Assembly (NCBI GenBank): GCA_038503035.1
Contig: JAVSML010024600.1
Coordinates: forward strand, 691,240-755,239
Direction: 5' to 3'
From: Crocodylus rhombifer
Taxonomy: Eukaryota > Chordata > Crocodylia > Crocodylidae
Length of the DNA: 64,000 nucleotides
Under the pieces are notes generated by a model that did not search any database, was not told the origin of the DNA, and saw nothing but the letters and a program-made list of their open reading frames with translations. Position numbers and translations under genes: made by a program. Shown here piece by piece: positions 36,600 to 49,400 of the stretch (the stretch's first letter is position 1; each line of letters begins with the position of its first letter).

Positions 36600-39500
36600 T
36601 ACACTAATGCTCAAAGTATGGGGAATAAGCAGGAGGAACTTGCCCTCTGGATAGCTAGTACAAAACCAGACATAGTAGGGCTCACTGAAACCTAGTGGGA
36701 TTCAGCCCATGATTGGGCAGTAAAAATTATAGGGCTACAAACTATACAGGCAGGACAGAAGGGAAGGAAAGATGGGGGTGTGGTGCTCTATGTCAAAGAG
36801 CAATACACACCCTCAACTAACAGGATGGGGTCAGAAGAGGGGAAGGCTGAAGTGCTCTGGGTCAGAATACAAGGGGGTCATGGGGAAAGGGACTTAACGG
36901 TGTGGGTCTACTACAGACCACCCAGCCAGTGAGAAGAGCTGGACCGGGAATTCTTGGGTCAGCTCGCGGAAGCAGTTAAGTCAAGGGATGTGGTCATCAT
37001 GGGTGATCTAAACTACCCAGACATTTGCCAGGTCTGACCACTCAGGTAGGTTCCTTGCTGAGATACAAGACCTCCATCTAACCCAGGAGGTGCACAGTCC
37101 CATTAGGGGGAATTGCCCTGGTGGACCTGGAACTGGCCACAGGCAATGAGCTGGTGAGGGGACTCCAGGTTCCCAACCACTTGGGTGATAGTGATCAATG
37201 CCTACAGGGATTCACCATCCAGCACAGGGTGTCAAGGGCCTGCAGCAAGGCAGTAGCCCTTGACTTCAGGAAGGCTGACTTCAATGAGTTGAGATTGGTA
37301 GGAGGCATTGTGGTCCTGGAGGGTAGGGGAAATAAGTGTCCAAGATGAGTGGTTGTTCCTTAAGGAGATGATCCTCCAAGTCCAAGGGGTGACAGTCCCA
37401 ATGCGCGTCAAAGCAGGCAAGAGTGCTCAAAAGTTCCCTTGGCTCACCAAGAGAGGCGACCTGGTGGCTGCCTATAAGTTCATCAGGGGGGCACAGAAGG
37501 GAATTGGTGAGTATTTATTCACCAAGGCCCCCCCCGGGGGTTACAAGAAATAATGGCCACAAGCTAGAAGAGAGCAGATTTAGATTGGATATTAGGAGGA
37601 ACTTCTTCACAGTTCGAGTGGCCAAGGTCTGGAATGGGCTCCCAAGGGAGGTGGTAATCTCCCCTACCCTGGGGGTCTTCAAGCGAAGGCCGGATGTGTA
37701 TCTAGCTGGGGTAATGTAGGCCCAGCACTCTTTCCTGCTTATGCAGGGGGTCGGACTCGATGATCTGTTGAGGTCCCTTCCAACCCTAGCATCTATGAAT
37801 CTATGAAAGGCACTCAGGAATGTCTGAAAGCCAAAAAGGAGGTGTACATCCAGTGGAAGGGGCGGGGGGACTATCACCAAAGAGGATTATACCTCCATAG
37901 CTCGAGTCTGTAGGGAGGCTGTTAGGAAGTCTAAGGCGGAGGCAGGACTAGGGTTAGCAACAAAGATAACCAGGATCAAGGACAACAAAAAGTCCTTTTT
38001 AAAATACATTAGGAGTAAAAAGAAGGCACCAGGCAACGTGGGGCCCCTGCAGGATATGCTTGGCAATCTGGTAGTTGCACCAGATGAAAAAACAGACCCT
38101 TTTAAGAAATTCTTTGCCTCCATTTTTCTAAGCAGGGACCAGGACATCTCCCCCACTGGGATTTAGGATGGACTCAGGAGTGACTTTGCTAGGCCTAAGG
38201 TCAGAGAGGACCGAGTTAGGGAACCTCTGGAGGGGCTGGACATGTTTAAATCAGCAGGTCCAGATGCTCTCCACCCTAGGGTGCTGAGGGAATTGGCAGG
38301 GGTCATCACGGGGCCCCTGGCATGGCTTTACGAGCACTCATGGTGCTCTGCTCAGGTGCCAGAAGACTGGAAGGCCAGTGTGGTCCCCATTTTCAAAAAA
38401 GGGAGGACACAAGCAACTATAGGCCCATTAGTCTTACTTCCGTCCTGGGGAAGCTCTTTGAGAAAATTATCCAGGAGTATATCTCTGAGGGACAAGCAAG
38501 TGGGAAGATGCTCAAGGGCAACCAGCATGGGCTCATTAAGGGCAAGTCCTGTCAGACCAACCTGATAGGCTTCTATGACCAGGTAACAAAATCACTGGTT
38601 GCCGGTGTCACAGTGGATGTAGTCTTTCTGGACTTCAGGAAGGCCTTTGACACTGTCTCCCACCCCATTCTCATTAAAAAGCTAAGTGACTGTGGTATTG
38701 ACACCTACACAGTCAGATCAGTCACAAATTGGCTAGGGGGCTGCACCCAGAGAGTGGTGGAGGATGGGTCATATTCAGCCTGGAGGGACATGGGCAGCTG
38801 AGTCCCCCAGATTCGGTCCTCAGGCCTGTACTGTTCAATTTCTTTATTATCGACTTGGGTGAGGGGATGAAAAGCATCCTGTTCAAATTTGCTGATGACA
38901 CCAAGATTTGGGGTGAAGTGGGCATGCTAAAAGGGAGGGGCAGGATACAACTGGACCTGGACAGGTTACAGGGGTGGGTGAATGTGAATAGGATAGGATT
39001 CAATACTGACAAGTGCAGGGTGCTTCACTTGGGCAGAAAGAACCAGCAGCATATCTATAAGCTGGGGAACTCCCTTCTCAAAAGCACAGTGGCAGAAAGC
39101 GATCTTGGAGTTGTCATTGATTCTAAAATTAACATGGGTTGCCAATGCGAGGACATGGTCAGCAAAGCTAACCGTGCCTTGTCATGCATCCACAGATGCA
39201 GTACGAGCAGGTCCAAGGAGGTGATCTTCCCCCCTACGCGACACTGGTCAGACCGCAGCTGGAGTACTGTGTCTAGTTCTGTGCGCCGCACTTCAGGAGG
39301 GATGTGGACAACATGGAGAGGGTCCAGAGAAGGGCCACTCGCATGATCAGGGGGCAGCAGGGCAGGCCCTATGAGGAGAGGCTACGGGACCTGAACCTGT
39401 TCAGCCTCCACAAGAGAAGGCTGAGAGGGGATCTGGTGGCCATCTATAAACTTACCAGTGGGGACCAGAGGGGAATGGGTGAGACCCTGTTCTCCCAAGC

Positions 39501-39685
39501 ACCTCCCGGAATAACAAAGAATAACGGCCACAAGTTGATTGAGTAGGTTCAGGCTAGACATCAGGAGGCACTACTTCACAGTCAGGGCAGCCAGGATCTG
39601 GAACCAGCTTCCAAGGGTAGTGGTGCTGGCTCCTACCTTAGGAGTCTTTAAAAGGAGGCTTGATAACTACCTAGCTGGGGGCATA
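36600..39685 (+). pseudogene. CR1 ORF2 remnant (broken)
   Basis: Endonuclease pieces lie at 36600-37330, including a GVVLYVKEQ-type block and a VVIMGDLNYPDIC-type block. Reverse transcriptase is spread over several frames at 38240-39540. NYRPISLTSVLGKLFEKII, DVVFLDFRKAFDTVSHPIL and FKFADDTKIWGEVG are all present, so the FADD box is intact. NPARGLHPESGG-type out-of-frame text and stops near 38801 and 39270 show decay. The C-terminal LNLFSLHKRRLRGDLVAIYK block is at 39304-39546. Confidence 0.82.
37452..37808 (+). mobile_element. CR1 3' fragment nested inside another CR1
   Basis: At 37452 the endonuclease-to-RT linker of the outer CR1 jumps to C-terminal ORF2 sequence ([20 protein letters not shown]). 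It runs on through a complete CR1 3' end (GATGATCTGTTGAGGTCCCT) and a CTATGAATCTATGAAA tail ending at 37808. At 37809 the outer CR1 resumes exactly where it left off. The inserted piece is 357 bases and in the same orientation. No target-site duplication is evident, which fits CR1. Confidence 0.9.
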
Positions 39686-39799
39686 TGAGCATAAACTTAC
39701 CAGGGGTCATATGAGCCCAGTATTCATTCCTGCCCAGGGCAGGGGTCGGACTTGATGATCTGCTCAGGTCCCCTCCAACCCTACATCTACGAACTTTCA

Positions 39800-42700
39800 C
39801 TCCCTTCTTGCTCCCATCTCACCTGAAGGGACAGAAACTGCTATTAACATATTTCCTCATTTACAGTGCATACACCAATTTCCACTAGCTGAATTTTAAG
39901 GGGGCGGGGTGGGGGGAGCAACAACATGTGTATTGTATGTGAAAATACAGTACTTTAACAAGGTTTGTCCTATGGGCAGCTAGCCTTGGCAGAAATTTTG
40001 ATATACGGAACCAAAACTTTTAATCCATTATTAAAGCAGAGTTAAAAAGAGATTCCAGACTTTATTAATGTATTTGCTGTAGGACATGTTTTCAATTAAT
40101 TTGCTGTAGGGAAACAAGTGGCATGTACAAGTTCATTAATTAAAAAACACATTCTGACCAACAATTTATGGAAATTGTTAAAAAATGTTCTCTTACATTA
40201 AAGTACAACCCTGACAATACTCCTAAGGAAACCTCATGGAAATTGGTAAGTAAATGCCAGTAATACAAGATAAAACTTCTTTAAAGACATGGCTGCTATT
40301 AAATGTAGAGAGAATTTTAAGTTTTTACCTCCAATTTTGTCTAGATTAAAAGAAACTATACAAGGCAGTATATAAACAATCATTTGGCATTACCCTTTTC
40401 TTCCTGCTGTTTTTGGACATGCATCCTTGTTTATCAAGGACAACACATGACAATTTTGCTAAGTTATGCACCAAATATAATTGGCACATGCAATTTGAGA
40501 TACAAAAATGCCATTGTTAAAGAAAAAATACTTAGAGAGACACATTATAATTAGGTAGTTGTGAAAGTCTCTAATGGATAACAATGTATATGTACTGAAT
40601 ATATAATCATGTAGGATCATGATCAGTTTTATAATTTATTTGCCACAGAATACCCTGAGCACTCTTGGGGTGACAATTTGTATATTTTATGTACAAGTAA
40701 ATTAAAAGGAGTTTTCATGGTAAAATGCTGTAACTTAATGCCCCTTTCTTTCCAGCATGCTAAAATAATTTCCTGTTGCATTGTGCAGTAGTCTTCTTTG
40801 AGTATAGGTGTCTGGATGTTGTTCAAGACACGAACACAAATATAAGAAGACTGCATAGAAAGATCTTTTAAACTCAGCAACCTTTTATATTTAAATGAAA
40901 AATAGTAACTTTCCAAATACACAGTTTGTGTGTATTTGGAAAGTTACATGTGTACATGTTCTATTTGTTACATGTGTACATGTTCTATTTGTTGCAGGAA
41001 TAGCATTTATAGTGCTATTTTTATTCATAACTGTATGCTCTGTTCAAAGCAAAGATCATCAGTGTTTGTATTTCAGTGACAATGTGAAGGATAGCTGTGG
41101 GAGTGAGTGAGGATTGGATATATATATCACATCAGTTTGGGTTACCTCCATGGAATCTGATGTAATCCCACTGAAAAAAAAAAGTCTTCCAAAATCTGCC
41201 CTTAATAACTCTTCATTTTCAGAGCAGTGAAAAGCACACTCAGAGAATCGGATGATGAAAGTGAAAATAGGGAAAGTGAACCAAAGCTATTGCCCACAGA
41301 AGGTTCAAATATGTTTCCTTACAAGCAATACACATAAACTGGAATGTTTCAAATTGAAGGAGACAGGAGCTGCCAAAAAATTAGGGTGGGGACGTCAGCT
41401 TTCTAATGCTTATGATTTGTAAGTCAGCATGCCATGCATAGCATCTGAGTGTTCAGAGGCTAATGAAGAGGAAACATATTGGAACAGTACTATTTCTTGC
41501 AGATGGAATATTGCAGAATGACATGTCAGCTAAGTGGTCACACATACAGAACAGCATACTGCCAGCATCTATGGAATTACCATAACCAGTTTTTAAAGCC
41601 TTCCACACAATATGTAGCTGCACAAAAGACAGAAAACTAAGTCTTAGGCTATCAGAACAAGTAATGAAAGGAAAATGCCTTTGTTAGAGGTATGTTAGAA
41701 ATACTCAAAACAAGATCCTTAACTAGTATATATTGCAATGAATGGCTCAAACAGAGCCACTGATTGAAGTCAAACAGCTATTATGATCTATAGTAGCTGA
41801 TGATTTGCCCTCCTGTTATTTTCTTCTCCTTACAGATATTATTGAATTAATTTTGGTGGACAATCTGATTCAAAAAAAGGAAGGGGTCAAGAGAGGAGGA
41901 TCATCAAAATGACTTATTCAACAGCTATAATGATAAAATATCCAAAAGAATAAGGCGGTGAAGTCTTCCTCTCCCATGACTTTCTACACAAATGTTTTCG
42001 TAATGTGAACCACTGAGAAAATATGTAAGACAAAAAGGCACGACATGCAATAATTTTATTTGTGAATTTAAAAAAAAAATCCGATTTTACTCTGTATATG
42101 TATTGGAAGGAAGACATTAATCTTCTTTACGTAGTTGCAAAAATATTGCCTGAATCAAAACTGAATTGCCTGAAGTGAGTTATCATTGTATAGTGATCCA
42201 GGGCAGCTGTTTTAATACAATTCACCACATTTTTATTCTCATTTCTCCAAAACAATGAAAAACTTTCACTTTAATAGTTACACATTGGAAGTGCTTTGCT
42301 GATGATAAGCCCTGGCTTTTGTTGGAACAGAGCTTAAGCCAGGAGTTCCTGTATGTTTTCCAGACATGATCTCTTGAGACTCCTGTTTCTCTTGCTTCTG
42401 CAGCAGTTACTATTCCTGCTGCTAGTGCTATTCCCATTGCTCCGCTTTTACAAAATGCCAATTTTCTCATGTGGGCTTGTATCCAATACACAATATGTTT
42501 GCTCTAGTGCACATACAGTCTTGCTACTAAAAGTGTTTTATACTGTGATTGTGGGGATTCAATTTTCTTTTGCTGAATCACGGTTCATGTCCTCTAACCA
42601 TAATGAAAATGTTTGCAATGTTTAAGATATGATAAGAAAATCAAATTTTCAAAGCTGTGTACTTGGGACCAGTACAAGTGAGGGCTGATTTAGAAATTCA

Positions 42701-42915
42701 GATGACTATTTCTTTGCACATGGAACTGCCTTTATTCCTATGGTTTGATGCAAGGCTTTTGTGAGCCTGAGTTCTAACACATTTTACCATTTTTCTGAGT
42801 CTATTTTTTCCAGTAAGAGTAGGAAGTGTAGTAAATACTCCCTTTGCCCACTTTCTATCTAGGCAATTATGCAGCATCCGTATCATGAGACTTAAGCATC
42901 AATACCTTCCCATAG
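39800..42915. other. Intergenic, one hairpin/tandem cluster
   Basis: AT-rich, without genes or transposons that I recognise, apart from the 40905-40990 structure. Confidence 0.4.
40905..40990. repeat. Perfect hairpin joined to a 24-base tandem repeat
   Basis: GTAACTTTCCAAATACAC (40905-40922) and GTGTATTTGGAAAGTTAC (40930-40947) are an 18-base perfect inverted repeat with a 7-base loop. Overlapping the right arm, a 24-base unit beginning GTTACATGTGTACATG is present twice without change (40943-40966 and 40967-40990). Confidence 0.9.
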
Positions 42916-42952
42916 CATCTGATGAAATGTGTTTCTGCTCACAAAAGCTTAT
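42916..42952 (+). repeat. Ancient amniote repeat fragment
   Basis: GCATCTGATGAAATGTGTTT and CACAAAAGCTTATG resemble the conserved 'CATCTGATGAAGTG...CACGAAAGCTTATG' core of an old amniote repeat. Confidence 0.35.
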
Positions 42953-43857
42953 GGGCTAAGTACAGACAGTCAAAAAGCCCAAGGCTGAACCAATTCAATC
43001 TTTGCAGGTTAGTTTAAACTGTGTAGATTGAACAGATAAGCAAGTAAACAGACATTCACTTTTGATTCTGGAAATGCAGCCACATTCCTGCAGTGGCTCA
43101 GGCCAAAGCCGGGGGGACCGGGGCATGCTAGAGCACACCTCCTTGCTGAGCTGCAGCAGACAGTTTGGGCCAAGGCTAGCCCGCCCACTCTGCTGAGGTG
43201 GGGTTTGAGGGGGAGGTGCAAAGCATCCTGGGAGGCTGTAAGTTAACTTGAATCTGGAGGGGAGGTGGGACAGAAGTTCAATAAACTGATTTAAGTCAGT
43301 TATGTCTGAGGGTGCAGACAGAAGTGACAATTTTTGCTGGATCTGGCCACAGAAAGTGGTCTATAGCTGTGAACAAACACAAGTGCACGGTTGCAGACAC
43401 TTCGCTTATCGCATGAGGGTTCAGATGAAGAAATTTCAAAACAATAGCATCTTCTGTAACTTGTGCCTGCCTGGCTGAGCCTCCAACCTGTTTTCAGGAT
43501 GGGACGGGGAAAGGGAGTGGAGGGAGTTCAGTCTAGGGTTTATTTTGTCCCTGCTGGGGGTGGAGGTGGGGGGCGATGCACTCCAATTCACCCACCTCAC
43601 CCTCCAAGGCTGGCTGGGGAACCCCTAGAATAAGCTCCTTTTGCTCCCTTTCCCCCCTCCCATTCTGAAAACAGTTCAGGCTGGCAGGGAGGAGGAGCCA
43701 TTGCTAGGGGAAACCGGCTGCAGCCTTGCAGCTAGATTCCCCTCCCCCTGGAACCAACACTGAACTTCTGTTTGGCCTGGGGGGTTGTTTTAACTCAGAA
43801 TGTTTCCTGTAAAGTGTTCTCAGTTACAGTGGGGAGCTGTACTTCTGTCTGAGCCCT
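42953..43857. mobile_element. Candidate DNA element, GC-rich interior
   Basis: GGGCTAAGTACAGACAG at the left and the reverse complement of the right end, TAGGGCTCAGACAGAAGTAC, share GGGCT and CAGACAG in order. A third, internal copy of the motif (GTCTGAGGGTGCAGACAGAA) near 43305 suggests nesting or internal duplication. The interior is much more GC-rich than the surroundings. Confidence 0.35.
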
Positions 43858-45664
43858 AATACTACATCCATCCAGGTTTATCTTAAACCTGTTTTGGCCA
43901 TTTTGAAAAAGGTTTATTTACACTGAACTTCTGTTGTGTTATGTATTCGAACTGATTTCTGATCACTTATACCAGTTTATGTGTAATTTCTGTGACTAGC
44001 CATGCGTTTCTGATTCATTTGGTCTGCAAAGTGCATCTCCACCTGCCTTCTTCAAACACTTATTTCCACTATTTCTACATCAAGGGTGCATTCCTGCTGG
44101 GGGCTGATTCCTCAGAACACTTAGATATCAAGATGTTAGGCACTTTAACAATATCATTGATAGATAAACACCTTAAGAGGCGTTGAGTACCTTTCCTTGC
44201 AGATTAGGCTCTAAATTGGCTCATTTGTATAAAAGAAATCTGCTGCAATTTGTATCACATAGTAAAAGTCAAGAAAAGAAAGCCAGTTAGGTGTAGAAAT
44301 ATATTTGAACAAACAAGACACTTCTTTTCTTCAAAAATGATCACCTTCCCTCTTCTGTTAAGAGGCAATATATGTATTTAAAGATGTTTCACCGTGGTTT
44401 AATACTTTTGTTTTTTTACTTTAATACTGTTGTCATTCAATGCCTAAATTAAATCTTTCCCCAAAATAAAACTGTTGAATATGCAAAAGTAGTAAGTAAT
44501 AACCTTTAGTAATGGGAATCAACTTATTTACCACCTGAGGATTTCACAGTGGGAGACTGCTGTAAAAATCTTTGTGCACATTGACAGGCAGTGATATTCA
44601 GTGACTTCGGCACTGGAATTGGTAAAATCCTGGGTCTGTTTAAAGTCAATGGCAAACCTAATTGATTTCATGGGGTCAGGGACTCTGCTGTAACTGACAT
44701 ATTATTTAATTTTTGTAAGTCAGAGCCCTTCATACATCTATTTCACCCTCCTATTTTTATCTGCCCTGTCTATGAAGACTTTAAACTCCTACAATAGGGG
44801 CTGCCTCTGACAACATGTTTGCCCGCTGCAAAATAAGATCCAATTTCACCAGGGACTTCTAGATAGGACCATAATGCAAATAACTTAACTTTTTAACATA
44901 GTCTTGCCTGAGTAGAACATATACAGCTTCTGGAATTAAAATTACATATGGAATTAATTACATATGTAATTAAAAATAACTGCTATTTGCGTACTGTGTA
45001 TCCCAAATCTGTAACAAGATTTAATAAAATACTACTTTAGTAAAACAGAATATGAACTGTTTAAAAGATCCAAGTTCATTCCAATCCCTGTAAGTCAAGA
45101 ATAACTTCAGCTTTGTAGGTATTGAAAAAAAATAGTACATTAACAGAATTAATAACCATTCCCACAAATGTCTGTGTATTTTATGAGTTTCAGATGTGCA
45201 TTTACACTTAAAAAATATCCCACATTGTATATGACATAGTTCCTATATACTTTCTTGGTGTGGTTAGGACAAAAACTCTTCCAGAAAATGCAGGGGTTTG
45301 GATCTTCAAAATACCATAAAATGCACTTTGTGAACATCTTATACATTAAACATAATACTTTACATTAAAAATATGCAAATTATCTCCTTGTATCCAATAT
45401 ATATATATTAACCACTAATATAATATAGCATAGATCACCATTTAGTTGTAGGTATTATTAAAATTTTTTTACAGTTTATTTCTGGTATTTTTAAAAAAGG
45501 CTGCAGTGGAGAAATTTTCTTCCTCATCAATATAAAAAACATGGCCTAACTTTAGGTGTTGCTGAGAACATTAAAAATCCAGAAACAGCACTAGACTTCA
45601 ATAAGTAGGAGAATGTTCAACCGATAATAAGAGTTCTCAAAATAGTGCCCAGATGCACAGTACT
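43858..45664. other. Intergenic, nothing recognised
   Basis: AT-rich with no supported gene or transposon. Confidence 0.4.
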
Positions 45665-46385
45665 TGTTGAACAAATTCAGATTTATTGAAAGTAAACATT
45701 TACATTGGCTACAGTGTTATAACTGTTACAAAGCTGGATAAAAGAGGCTTAAATAGCAATAGAAAGCAAGTGCAGTAAAAAGTGAATAGAGAAAATATTT
45801 GGCCTTAGTGATCTTTTGGCAGTATTTACATTATGTACATATTGTTAAATATTTGTAATAACTCTAAGGCACCATAGGCTAAATAGCAGGCTGCAATACT
45901 ATTTTGTGCACAAAATTCAAGAAATTTATTGGGGAAAATGCTGTATATTTAACAAGAAGAAATATAGGCATATTTTAATGTTTACATAAAGGAGTGGCTG
46001 CATTTTTTAAATTCAAAGGTACAGTAAGTGTTGGGTAAATTAAAAAAAATCCTTTTAGAACAGTAAATTAAGCTGAATGTGTATAAGGACTCTATTTTTT
46101 ACTGACTTGCTGGTATATGTTTAATGTAATCTATTCTTCAACATTTTTCACACGCTAGATGTTTTGTCTAAAAACTACTTGACATTTTTTTTGTCCTACA
46201 AAAAACTTATACTTAATATATCATACTGTATACAAAATCCCAATGCAAAGTTTAACGGGTAGTAATATACACCAGTGCTGCCCACAGGCAGACTAAAATT
46301 TAGCAGGAACAAGGTGTCAAAAGATTTCTGTATTACCTTTGCCTCACTAAAACATTAGCTCTACACATTATATTGTTTGGTCTTC

Positions 46386-46484
46386 TCAGTGGCTGTTACT
46401 CCAGCTAATGAACATAAAGAACAGGTATCCAGCATAGGACAAAATGAGCCAATCATCTTCAAACCTAAAGTCTTCAAAGTCAAA
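46386..46484 (-). other. Open frame behind a splice-acceptor-like site
   Basis: On the minus strand GGTTGAATTTTGCAG is a fair splice acceptor. It is followed by 32 open codons and a TGA (46386-46388) encoding an acidic start (FDFEDFRFEDDW) and a hydrophobic stretch (LSYAGYLFFMFISW). I do not recognise a protein. It could be an alternative terminal exon or a chance frame in a PARP8 3' UTR. No matching upstream exon was identified. Confidence 0.15.
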
Positions 46485-49400
46485 CTGCAAAATTCAACCA
46501 GTCAAACAAAACCTTCATATGTAAAACTCTACATTATTTTTATCATCACTATCTGAAGCACAAGTTTCCACTATGATCAATGACACTACAAAGGACAAAG
46601 TGAAGTCTAGTTATAGACATGGCAGACAAAACTGGAGATTTTCTTTAGTCCTACATGTTATATTTAACTGCTCTTGAAATAGGAGAGCTTCTTGTTTCGT
46701 TTAATCAACAGGTTTGCCTTTCATCTTGAGGTAGTGTTTGTAACAAAGAAATTCAGCAGGGCATCAAATCAACACCTTAATTCTGCAAATAAAGTGCCCG
46801 TAGGATTCTAAATGCCCAAAGAGACAACCTGAAACCTAGTTTGTTCCAGTCAGTGCTCCCATCACTGATGTATGCCATACCCATAACTATGGTAGCTGAT
46901 TGAAGCATATGTATTCTTCAGTCAGGAGAAGGCAGTTCTAATGGGTCAACACTTCAGGGCATGACAAAGTCTTAAATAACCCAGAAAGATGCCCAGGTAT
47001 TTTGACAGTGATCTTGACTGTATACCCCACTCATTTATCTTCTTAACAACCAAAACTGCTGCTTGCTTCATTGTATCACTGAATAATAAAACAAAAATTC
47101 AGTCCTGCTAAAATCCACCCAAATATTCTGATTAAAATATACATAAAAGTCTACAATATGGTCTCACTTGCAATGGGCCTTTGCTTCAGAATCTCTTTTA
47201 AAACTTACCATGATAGCAAAGAATAAGTAGTACATAAAACAACACACATATTTTTTCAAGGGCCTACTCCTAAGAGGCGCTGAATGGGGTGTTCAGCACA
47301 TCATAGGACTGGACCCAAAATCCACTTGTTTGAAAATGCTAAGATTATCAAAGAACTTTTACTTGTGTATATTTATTTTCTTGTCAAACCTGCATTACAA
47401 ATGTTCTTTTCTGAACTGGAATTGCTTTTTTTAGAGTTAAGAAAACCTACATTCAAATGTATATACTACTTGACTAATAACATATTTGTTGTTTTGAATA
47501 GAGAACCATATTTAAATATCTATCTTCCCTCCATTTTGTACTTAGTGATAACCCTGAAAACTAGCTAATTATTTCAGCAGCTAAAAAAGTTTGTTTTGAC
47601 AAATATATTACATTTCATCCAAGCAGAAGACCTTCTTTAGGAAACTGCCACATCTTTGTAACAATTAAAGAAACCATAATCTTAGCATTGTTCATTGGAT
47701 TCACTTTTAGTACCCACAGCTCTAACATTAAAATTATACAGCATCAGTAAACAGTTCTTTTTAAGAAAAAAAGTACAAATATAAAAATTCTGGCATTACT
47801 GACTATGTTCCCATAAAACATTCAGAAGCAGAGTATTATACAAACTGGCCAGTAGGGTACGCTGAGCCAGAATCTTGTATGATGTAAAATAACATAGCTT
47901 TATTGAAGAAAGTGGAACTATATTAGTTTAAACTTGAAGGAATGGCTCACATTGCTTAATCTCTTGAAGGCTAAGTATCTGACTGAATTTACGAAGGTCT
48001 TCAAAAGAATCTTTTTTTCCTTTTTGAGTGTTAACACTTGATACCGACAACCGGAGCCATTGGTGGACAGATTATTATTGTTGTGCAACATGTTTCTTTT
48101 CTTTCCTTTGGTTTTTTTTTCATTGAATATGCTCATATTTTTGGGTTTCTAACCTGGGGATGCATCACAGAGAAGGTAGATAGCAGTTTCCTATCCCAAT
48201 TCTGACTTCTCCATAGGACTGAGTTCTACCTAAGCATGGGTGCACTGGATGGGTAGGTCCATGTGGTGTGGCATCACCTGGTATTATGGAGATTTGCTAG
48301 GAAAGATGATAGAGTTTGGAGCTACATTCCCCTTCATGTGGAATTCAACCTATGCCAGGCATACTTCTTTAAGGGGAGTTCAAAGGGAGAGGTGTGACCA
48401 ATAAGTGTGCTAGCAGCAGAGCTGTGATGCCATGTAGCAAGGAGTATTGGGAATCCAGGGACAACATAGGAGATTTTCATACAAAGCCTTTTTTTTTTTT
48501 AGTGACCACAGGGATCTGCAGGGTTTGAGGTTGGGAAACCTCTTCCCTCTAAATAAAACAATCAGGGAGAAATCTCACAGAAGGACTCCCAGAGACGTGG
48601 TCTTTCTACTGGCTTCTCTCCCTCAGGCATTACCCTGGTAAGAGACATTCTGCTCTATGCCATCTCTGTGCCAGTCTGCTTTACAAAAGCTCAGCTATTT
48701 ACTTCTGGTACATGGCCTCCAGAAGAAATCTCCTTGCCATTTTAAAACTAAGAGCACCAGCGTTCTCTTTACAGGAAGTAACAGCAGCTTCTTGTTCATG
48801 TGTAGATACTGTAACACTTAAAAATATTTTCCTGGCAGTAATTTGGTGGAGAAAAATAAATGCATTGTATTTCAAAATGAGCTGCAGTGTAATTCTCCCA
48901 CTGTTAATAACACAGAGTTTTCCCGTCATGGTGCCTGCCCGGGGCCTGATCCTGTAAGATTTTGAATGCCCTCAACTCCCACTAATTTCAGGGGGAATTC
49001 AGCTGAGCTCTTTGCAGGCTTTGGTCATATGACCTTCAGAAGTCACTGGCTTTCCCAGAGGTAATTAACTACATTTTCTTCAGAAATCGGTGTATTGAAG
49101 AGAGAAGGGAAGGAAGGAAGAGAAATAGCGTCCTGCCAGGGCTTGATTCTGAGGTGTGCTCACAGCACTCAACCTCATTCACAACTTCGCCGGATCAGGC
49201 CCTCTGGTTTTTCCCAGTTTGTTTGGATGCCCAAGTGGCTTTTAAAACCCTAAGACTGGTATAAACAAGTTCAACCCCAGCAAACTACTTCACGTTGAAG
49301 TAATTTTGAAAAAGAGAACATTAAAAGGAAAAACCCACGGGGTTAGGACTGATAATCCATGACCACACACTGTCTGTGAGGCTTTTATACTTCCTTGCTG

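Larger units (their letters stand above)
36385..39795 (+). mobile_element. CR1 LINE, 5'-truncated in ORF1, decayed
   Basis: The copy begins at the very end of ORF1 (a TACGGTGTGCTTTAAACTAG-type ending near 36400-36418) and continues through ORF2 to a 3' end with GATGATCTGCTCAGGTCCCC near 39754. The endonuclease and reverse-transcriptase regions are recognisable but broken by frame changes; a second CR1 tail is inserted at 37452-37808. Just upstream of the ORF1 ending, 36345-36375 looks like a diverged duplicate of it. A short local duplication around ATATGAGC also occurs in the 3' part (39683-39716). Confidence 0.88.

Noticed and set aside
47918..48136. Lys-rich 72-codon frame (minus strand) considered as an exon
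   Set aside because: No convincing splice acceptor or family similarity; it lies in the likely PARP8 3' UTR.
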